A DNA stretch of 5,830 nt, taken from positions 1 through 5,830 of the forward strand of contig SKKS01000287.1 of NCBI GenBank assembly GCA_007123625.1, written 5' to 3'. Each line of letters begins with the position of its first letter. Within the stretch, counting starts at the first letter, position 1. This stretch comes from Paracoccaceae bacterium (lineage in GTDB: Bacteria > Pseudomonadota > Alphaproteobacteria > Rhodobacterales > Rhodobacteraceae). Position numbers and translations under genes: made by a program. A model generated the notes under the pieces. That model was given only the letters and a program-made list of their open reading frames with translations, searched no databases and was not told the DNA's origin. Below are positions 1-3,618 of this stretch, in pieces.

Positions 1-194
1 CGCATCGAAGCCGGGTGGCGCACCGTCAGCCCCAGTTCCCCGGCCCGGATATGTACGGGCGACGGGCGCGGCGCCTTGCCGCGCCCCGCCGGGCGTGGCG
101 GCTGGGTGTAGACGGCAACGACCTCATGCGCGGCGGCAAGGGCTTCCAGCGCGGGCACCGAAAACGCGGGCGTTCCCATGAAGATCAATCGCAT
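1..194 (-). CDS. fmt: Methionyl-tRNA formyltransferase, N-terminal part (gene continues beyond the window)
   Basis: Fmt transfers a formyl group from 10-formyltetrahydrofolate to the amino group of methionine on initiator tRNA, in the cytoplasm, before translation initiation. The 64 visible codons begin MRLIFMGTPAFSVPALEAL, the hallmark start of the family (strand-loop MGTPxF followed by an alpha helix). They continue with a VVAVYTQPPRPAGRGK segment, which matches the family's conserved xxTxPDRPxGRGxK region near residues 28-40. The catalytic Asn-His-Asp residues lie beyond the window edge, so activity cannot be judged. The start at 194 is chosen because a full AGGAGG (204-209) sits 9 bases upstream; the internal Met six codons in would be too far from it. 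Upstream on the same strand are three deformylase-family genes, the standard functional partner of fmt. The identification is secure; only the 3' part is missing. Confidence 0.96.
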   Translation of the reverse strand, partial: MRLIFMGTPAFSVPALEALAAAHEVVAVYTQPPRPAGRGKAPRPSPVHIRAGELGLTVRHPASM

Positions 195-203
195 GCGCAG
201 GCG

Positions 204-209
204 CCTCCT
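204..209 (-). promoter_or_regulatory. Shine-Dalgarno sequence of fmt
   Basis: The minus strand reads AGGAGG here, 9 bases before the ATG at 194. It is a full-consensus ribosome binding site and decides the fmt start. Confidence 0.85.
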
Positions 210-235
210 GATGCGTTCACGAACCGGACTTTGCT

Positions 236-502
236 TCAGTCAAACTTCGGGCCGTCCGAAGGCAGCGTATGACAAAAACAGCCGAACCCGTGCCCGCACC
301 CAAGGTCGACACCGCGCAGATCGCAGCTTCCGGCGAAATCCGCAATGCCCCCGGCTTCGGGAAAGGCCGCGGCAAGCGCGGACAGGGCACTGGCCGAAAC
401 CGCCATCGCCGCCAGTCCGGCCGCAGGCGCCAGAACGGCATCGACACCCCGCCGCGCGGGGGTTTTCATCTTCGGATCGGTCCTGGTCAGCTTGGCCCGC
501 AT
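236..502 (-). CDS. Hypothetical small protein (88 aa) with Ala-rich hydrophobic segment and Cys-rich tail
   Basis: I do not recognise this ORF. It would encode 88 residues: a basic N-terminus (residues 1-20), an Ala/Val/Leu-rich stretch from about 21 to 47 that could be a membrane helix or uncleaved signal, and a Gly-rich tail with cysteines at 60, 69, 75 and 77 (GCGHGFGCFCH). The start at 502 is preferred because GGGGAG lies 8 bases upstream on the minus strand (511-516); the same frame could extend to an ATG at 592 without a clear ribosome site. It lies between the third deformylase homologue and fmt, on the same strand, 41 bp before fmt. Third codon positions are mostly G/C, but the exactly antisense frame on the plus strand also looks codon-biased, with a start at 269 and a GAAGG upstream. 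Coding status is therefore uncertain, and the stretch could be an untranslated spacer in the cluster. Confidence 0.4.
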   Translation of the reverse strand: MRAKLTRTDPKMKTPARRGVDAVLAPAAGLAAMAVSASALSALAAAFPEAGGIADFAGSCDLRGVDLGCGHGFGCFCHTLPSDGPKFD

Positions 503-571
503 GGCGGTGTCTCCCCTGAACAGTTTACTCGACGGACAGGTAGGGGCCCCAAGCGCAAAAGTCGATTCCGC

Positions 572-613
572 GCGCACGGCTTTCTCGCCCATTTACCCGA
601 CCAGCCCGTGCGC
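572..613 (-). other. Imperfect stem-loop between the third deformylase homologue and fmt
   Basis: GCGCACGGCT (572-581) and AGCCCGTGCGC (603-613) can form a 10-bp GC-rich stem with one bulged base and a 21-base loop. It begins about 10 bases past the stop codon of the deformylase homologue ending at 623. On the minus strand a short TTTT run follows about a dozen bases after the stem, too far and too short for a classical intrinsic terminator. It could be a weak terminator, a processing site or an RNA-stability element that sets fmt expression apart from the def genes. Confidence 0.35.
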
Positions 614-622
614 CATGCAGGC

Positions 623-1117
623 TCAGGCACCTACCCGACGCGCGCGGCGCAGCAGCATGTCACGCTTGAGGCGGCTCAGGCGGTCAAAATACATCCGCCC
701 GTCCAGATGGTCGATCTGGTGTTGCACGCTCGTCGCCCACAGGCCAACGAAATCACGCTCCTCGGTCACGCCGTCGGCGTTCAGGAACCGCACCGTCACA
801 GCGCGGGGGCGTTCGATCACCGCGCTGACGCCGGGCAGGTTGGGGCTGGCCTCGTCATGCGATCGCATCTGCCCGCTGGCATGCAGGATCGCGGGGTTGG
901 CCATGCGCACCGCCTGTCCGCGCGTGTCCGAACCATCGACCACCGCAAGCCGCAGGGCCACCCCGATTTGTGGCGCGGCAAGGCCCACGCCGGGCATTGC
1001 GTCCATTGTGTCGATCATGTCGGCCCAGATCGCGCGGATTTCAGCAGTGACCGCATCGACCGGCGCCGCGCTGCTACGCAGGCGCTTGTCGGGCCACGGG
1101 ATGCACTGCCGGATCAT
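623..1117 (-). CDS. Peptide deformylase-like protein with substituted active-site residues
   Basis: This 164-residue protein has the full length and fold signature of peptide deformylase. Motif 1 is intact (GVGLAAPQ, residues 43-50). The second motif, normally EGCLS with the metal-binding Cys, reads EASPN (89-93), placing Ser91 at the Cys position. The third, normally HExxH, reads HQIDH (133-137), so the catalytic Glu is Gln134 while both His ligands remain. An ungapped alignment with the first def gene of the cluster (C95, H137, E138, H141 there) supports these assignments. In known deformylases this Cys and Glu are essential for metal binding and catalysis, so the protein is probably inactive or strongly altered as a deformylase. 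Fold, spacing and reading frame look intact rather than decaying, which suggests a retained role, perhaps binding nascent chains or ribosomes; that role is inference. It starts 10 bp after the preceding def stop, with AAGGGTG as ribosome site. Confidence 0.9.
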   Translation of the reverse strand: MIRQCIPWPDKRLRSSAAPVDAVTAEIRAIWADMIDTMDAMPGVGLAAPQIGVALRLAVVDGSDTRGQAVRMANPAILHASGQMRSHDEASPNLPGVSAVIERPRAVTVRFLNADGVTEERDFVGLWATSVQHQIDHLDGRMYFDRLSRLKRDMLLRRARRVGA

Positions 1118-1127
1118 CCGCGCACCC

Positions 1128-1634
1128 TTATCCGCAGCCCATCGCGATCATCCGCTGCGCGACAGCATGGCGCGCGGATTCGTCCAGCAGATCAAGGATC
1201 AGCCGCCCGTTCAGGTGGTCCAGTTCGTGCTGCGCGCACCGCGCCGCCGCACCGGTCAGGGTCCGGGTGTGCTCGGCCCCCTCGGCATCCTGCCAGCGCA
1301 GCGTGATCTCGACCGGGCGCTCGATTTCCAGCGGCATTCCGGGGATCGACAGGCACCCTTCGATCGCATGATCGGTCCGCCCCGAGGCGCCCAGTATTTC
1401 AGGGTTGATACACACCATCGGGGCGCGCGCGCCCTCTTTCCAGCCGACATCCATCACAAACAGCCGCCGCAGTGTGCCCACCTGCGGTCCCGCCAGCCCG
1501 CGCCCCGGCGCCGCGTACATGGTGTCCAGCATATCGGCGGCCAGGGTCCGGACCGCATGGCCGAAGTCATCGACCGGCAGTGCCACGCGGCGCAGCATGG
1601 GGCTGGGGTAGCGCAGGATCGGCAGCAGCGCCAT
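1128..1634 (-). CDS. def: Peptide deformylase, second copy
   Basis: Peptide deformylase removes the N-formyl group from the initiator methionine of nascent proteins at the ribosome, using a metal held by one Cys and two His. The 168-residue product keeps all catalytic elements: EGCLS at 92-96 with Cys94, and HELDH at 136-140 with Glu137. Motif 1 is slightly unusual, GRGLAGPQ (44-51) in place of the common GxGLAAPQ, and the region before HELDH reads TGAAARCAQ where the first copy has TGLWATCAQ. The gene starts 5 bp after the stop of the first def, whose 3' end carries GGAAGGGTAGGGA as ribosome site, so translational coupling is likely. It is probably active; the motif 1 change may alter substrate preference. 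Its sequence clearly differs from the first copy, so this is not a recent duplication. Confidence 0.93.
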   Translation of the reverse strand: MALLPILRYPSPMLRRVALPVDDFGHAVRTLAADMLDTMYAAPGRGLAGPQVGTLRRLFVMDVGWKEGARAPMVCINPEILGASGRTDHAIEGCLSIPGMPLEIERPVEITLRWQDAEGAEHTRTLTGAAARCAQHELDHLNGRLILDLLDESARHAVAQRMIAMGCG

Positions 1635-1639
1635 GGTCC

Positions 1640-2164
1640 CTACCCTTCCCGCGCCCGCTCGCGCTTGAGCTTGACCATCCGCCGCGTGATCAATTGACGC
1701 TTGATCGGGCCCAGATGGTCAATGAACAGCTTGCCGTTCAGATGGTCCAGCTCATGCTGTGCACAGGTCGCCCAAAGGCCCGTGAATTCTTCTTCCTGCG
1801 CTTCCCCGTCCAGGTCGGTCCAGCGCATGCGCACACGCTCGGGGCGCGTCACCTCGGCGTATTGTTCGGGGATCGACAGGCACCCTTCCTCATAGGCAGC
1901 GGTGTCGTCCGAGACCCAGGTGATTTCGGGATTGATCAGCACCATAGGGCGCGGCGCAGCGCCTTCTTCCTTGACGCAATCCATCACGAACAGCCGCTTG
2001 AGCACGCCGACCTGCGGCGCGGCCAACCCGACACCCGGGGCATCGTACATGGTGTGCAGCATGTCGTCGGCCAGCGCCCGGATTTCCGGCGTTATGGCCT
2101 CGATCGCGGTGCAGACCTTCTTGAGGCGCGGGTCGGGGTGAAGAAGGATCGGTCTCAGGCTCAT
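1640..2164 (-). CDS. def: Peptide deformylase, canonical copy
   Basis: This is the most typical deformylase of the three and probably the housekeeping enzyme. The 174-residue product begins MSLRPILLHPDPRLKKVC, the usual alphaproteobacterial start. It carries GVGLAAPQ (44-51), EGCLSIP (93-99, metal ligand Cys95) and QHELDHLNG (136-144, ligands His137 and His141, catalytic Glu138). A basic C-terminal tail (residues 155-172) is a common feature of the family. It is the first gene of the minus-strand cluster. The start at 2164 rests on family alignment: the frame stays open to 2341 upstream, but that stretch has no deformylase character. No clear Shine-Dalgarno precedes this ATG, which could mean a short or absent leader on the mRNA. 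The next gene follows after 5 bp. Confidence 0.96.
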   Translation of the reverse strand: MSLRPILLHPDPRLKKVCTAIEAITPEIRALADDMLHTMYDAPGVGLAAPQVGVLKRLFVMDCVKEEGAAPRPMVLINPEITWVSDDTAAYEEGCLSIPEQYAEVTRPERVRMRWTDLDGEAQEEEFTGLWATCAQHELDHLNGKLFIDHLGPIKRQLITRRMVKLKRERAREG

Positions 2165-2240
2165 GGCCAGTGATTTAGGCCAAGCCATGGGGTCGCGCAA
2201 TCCGCAAGCCATCAGACACGCGCATTTTCCGCTTGCAGCC

Positions 2241-2272
2241 GTTGCCCCGCGCGGCAAGTCTTGCGCGGCAAC
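2241..2272 (+). repeat. Nested inverted and direct repeats in the patB leader
   Basis: GTTGCC (2241-2246) is complementary to GGCAAC (2267-2272), and inside it GCAA (2254-2257) can pair with TTGC (2261-2264). With small bulges this gives a hairpin of about 12 pairs. An alternative fold pairs TTGCC (2242-2246) with GGCAA (2253-2257) around a 6-base loop. The 9-base word GCGCGGCAA also occurs twice as a direct repeat (2249-2257 and 2263-2271, period 14). The structure stops one base before the AGGAGG of patB. It could be a repressor binding site or an RNA structure acting on translation; neither is proven. Confidence 0.5.
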
Positions 2273-2278
2273 AGGAGG
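2273..2278 (+). promoter_or_regulatory. Shine-Dalgarno sequence of patB
   Basis: AGGAGG lies 7 bases before the ATG at 2286 and fixes that start in place of the longer upstream frame from 2163. Confidence 0.88.
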
Positions 2279-2285
2279 CACCTTC

Positions 2286-3458
2286 ATGGATTTCGACCGG
2301 ATCATCGACCGCCGCGGCAGCCATTGCATGAAATGGGACATGATGTCCGCGCGCTACGGTGTGGACCCGGCCGAAGGAATGGCCATGTGGGTGGCCGACA
2401 TGGACTTCGCCGCCCCCGCGCATGTGACCGAGGCCCTGCGCGCCGCAGTGGACCACGGGGTATTCGGCTATTTCGGCGATGATCGCGCGTATCTGGACGC
2501 TATCTGCTGGTGGATGCAGACTCGCCACGGCTGGACAGTGGACCCGGGCCACGTGTTCACCACACACGGGCTTGTCAACGGCACAGCACTTTGCCTGCAG
2601 GCCTTTACCGATCCCGGCGACGGCGTGGTGCTGTTCACGCCGGTCTATCACGCTTTCGCCCGTGTGATCGAAGCCGCAGGGCGCCGCGTCGTCGAATGCT
2701 CGCTTGTGGAACAGGACGGGCGCTACGTCATGGACCTGGACGCCGCCGACGCCACCATGACGGGGTCCGAACGCATGGTGATCCTGTGCTCGCCGCACAA
2801 CCCCGGCGGCCGGATCTGGGACGGCGCCGAATTGCGCGCACTGGCCGCCTTTGCCGAGCGCCATGACCTGCTGCTCGTCTCGGACGAGATACATCATGAT
2901 CTGGTCATGCCCGGCCACCACCACACACCAATGCCGCTGGCCGCGCCTGCGTGTTTGGACCGGCTGGTGATGCTTACGGCAGCGTCCAAGACCTTCAACC
3001 TGGCCGGGCTGCATGTGGGCAATGTCATCATCCCCGATCCGGATCTCCGCCGCCGCTTCTCCGAGGTGATGGCCGCGCTGGGGATTTCGCCCAATGCGCT
3101 TGGCCTGCATGGCGTTACCGCCGCTTATGATGCCCGTGGCGCGGTCTGGGTGGATACGCTTTGCACCTATCTGGACGGCAACCGCCGCCTGTTCGATGAC
3201 GGTATCGCCGCGATCCCCGGCGTGCGGTCGATGCCCCTGCAGTCGACCTATCTGGCCTGGGTCGATTTCTCCGGCACCGGGATGACGCGGACGGAATTCA
3301 CGCGCCGGGTCGAAGCCGATGCGCAAATCGCCGCCAACCACGGCCCCACCTTCGGCACCGGCGGCGAAAGCTGGCTGCGCTTCAACCTGGCTACACCGCG
3401 CGCCAATGTGGCTGAAGCGGTGGAGCGCCTGCAGCGCGCGTTTGCCGATCTGCAATAG
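2286..3458 (+). CDS. patB: PatB/MalY-type PLP-dependent C-S lyase (cystathionine beta-lyase family)
   Basis: This fold-type I PLP enzyme family cleaves the carbon-sulfur bond of L-cystathionine or related S-substituted cysteines, giving a thiol (homocysteine from cystathionine), pyruvate and ammonia in the cytoplasm. The 390-residue length is usual for the family. Visible landmarks are the MWVADMDF segment (34-41) typical of PatB/MalY, FTPVYHAF (117-124) with the ring-stacking Tyr121, CSPHNPGG (168-175) with Asn172, SDEIHHDL (199-206) with the PLP-ring Asp200, AASKTFNLAGL (232-242) with Schiff-base Lys235, and LRFNLATPR (364-372) with the substrate-carboxylate Arg365. All catalytic residues are present. 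The start at 2286 is set by an ideal AGGAGG 7 bases upstream. The gene stands alone, divergent from the deformylase cluster. Related proteins of this family also act as regulators in enteric bacteria (MalY), so a purely metabolic role is likely but not certain. Confidence 0.93.
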   Translation: MDFDRIIDRRGSHCMKWDMMSARYGVDPAEGMAMWVADMDFAAPAHVTEALRAAVDHGVFGYFGDDRAYLDAICWWMQTRHGWTVDPGHVFTTHGLVNGTALCLQAFTDPGDGVVLFTPVYHAFARVIEAAGRRVVECSLVEQDGRYVMDLDAADATMTGSERMVILCSPHNPGGRIWDGAELRALAAFAERHDLLLVSDEIHHDLVMPGHHHTPMPLAAPACLDRLVMLTAASKTFNLAGLHVGNVIIPDPDLRRRFSEVMAALGISPNALGLHGVTAAYDARGAVWVDTLCTYLDGNRRLFDDGIAAIPGVRSMPLQSTYLAWVDFSGTGMTRTEFTRRVEADAQIAANHGPTFGTGGESWLRFNLATPRANVAEAVERLQRAFADLQ

Positions 3459-3618
3459 CCCCTTGCAGACCCTGCGCTGCGCGATCCCTTCCTGAATCGT
3501 AACTGTTTCAGGAACAATTGCAGACATTCGCCGCATCCTTGCCCGGATTGCGAACGATTCGCCGCCACCATCATCGCGCCATCCTGCCTGCGGGTGAAAT
3601 TGTGGGTGTGGGTGCGCC
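3459..3618. other. Intergenic region between patB and the RTX-dockerin gene
   Basis: This 160-bp segment has no ORF I would support. It holds a perfect 8-bp dyad (3489-3514, listed separately), a second short inverted repeat GCGAA-CGA-TTCGC (3550-3562), and the word TTGCAGAC twice (3463-3470 and 3518-3525), flanking the dyad. Just before the next start codon lies a GT-rich TGTGGGTGTGGGTG (3601-3614) in place of a normal Shine-Dalgarno. No convincing intrinsic terminator for patB or sigma-70 promoter is visible. Confidence 0.6.
3489..3514. promoter_or_regulatory. Perfect inverted repeat, candidate operator
   Basis: TTCCTGAA (3489-3496) and TTCAGGAA (3507-3514) are exact reverse complements separated by 10 bases. 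The arms are AT-rich compared with the surroundings and no T-run follows, so this fits a dimeric regulator site better than a rho-independent terminator. It sits 31 bp past patB and about 105 bp before the start of the next gene. The regulator is unknown. Confidence 0.45.

Larger units (their letters stand above)
2165..2285. promoter_or_regulatory. Divergent intergenic region between def and patB
   Basis: This 121-bp segment separates the minus-strand deformylase cluster from the plus-strand C-S lyase gene and must hold the promoters of at least one of them, since both genes read outward. I could not identify convincing -35/-10 pairs on either strand. The right half contains the nested repeats described separately and the patB ribosome binding site. 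Confidence 0.6.

Noticed and set aside
272..310. DLGCGHGFG in the small ORF as a methyltransferase SAM-binding motif
   Set aside because: The ORF is far too short for a methyltransferase fold and the motif is near its C-terminus; a chance match in Gly-rich sequence.
522..527. TAAACT on the minus strand as a -10 box for the small ORF or fmt
   Set aside because: Transcription would begin inside the putative ribosome site (511-516), and no well-spaced -35 element is present.
269..1306. Plus-strand frame beginning MTKTAEPVPAPK with a GAAGG upstream
   Set aside because: The first 35 residues look protein-like, but the frame is codon-aligned antisense to the small minus-strand ORF and soon becomes Arg/Gln-rich and overlaps two def-family genes. 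Kept only as a caveat to the small ORF.
345..1697. 450-codon plus-strand frame across the deformylase genes
   Set aside because: It runs antisense through three genes with conserved deformylase motifs; no domain is visible in it.
2163..2285. 41-codon upstream extension of patB
   Set aside because: The perfect AGGAGG 7 bases before 2286 and the usual family N-terminus set the start there; the extension has no family resemblance and would cover the divergent control region.
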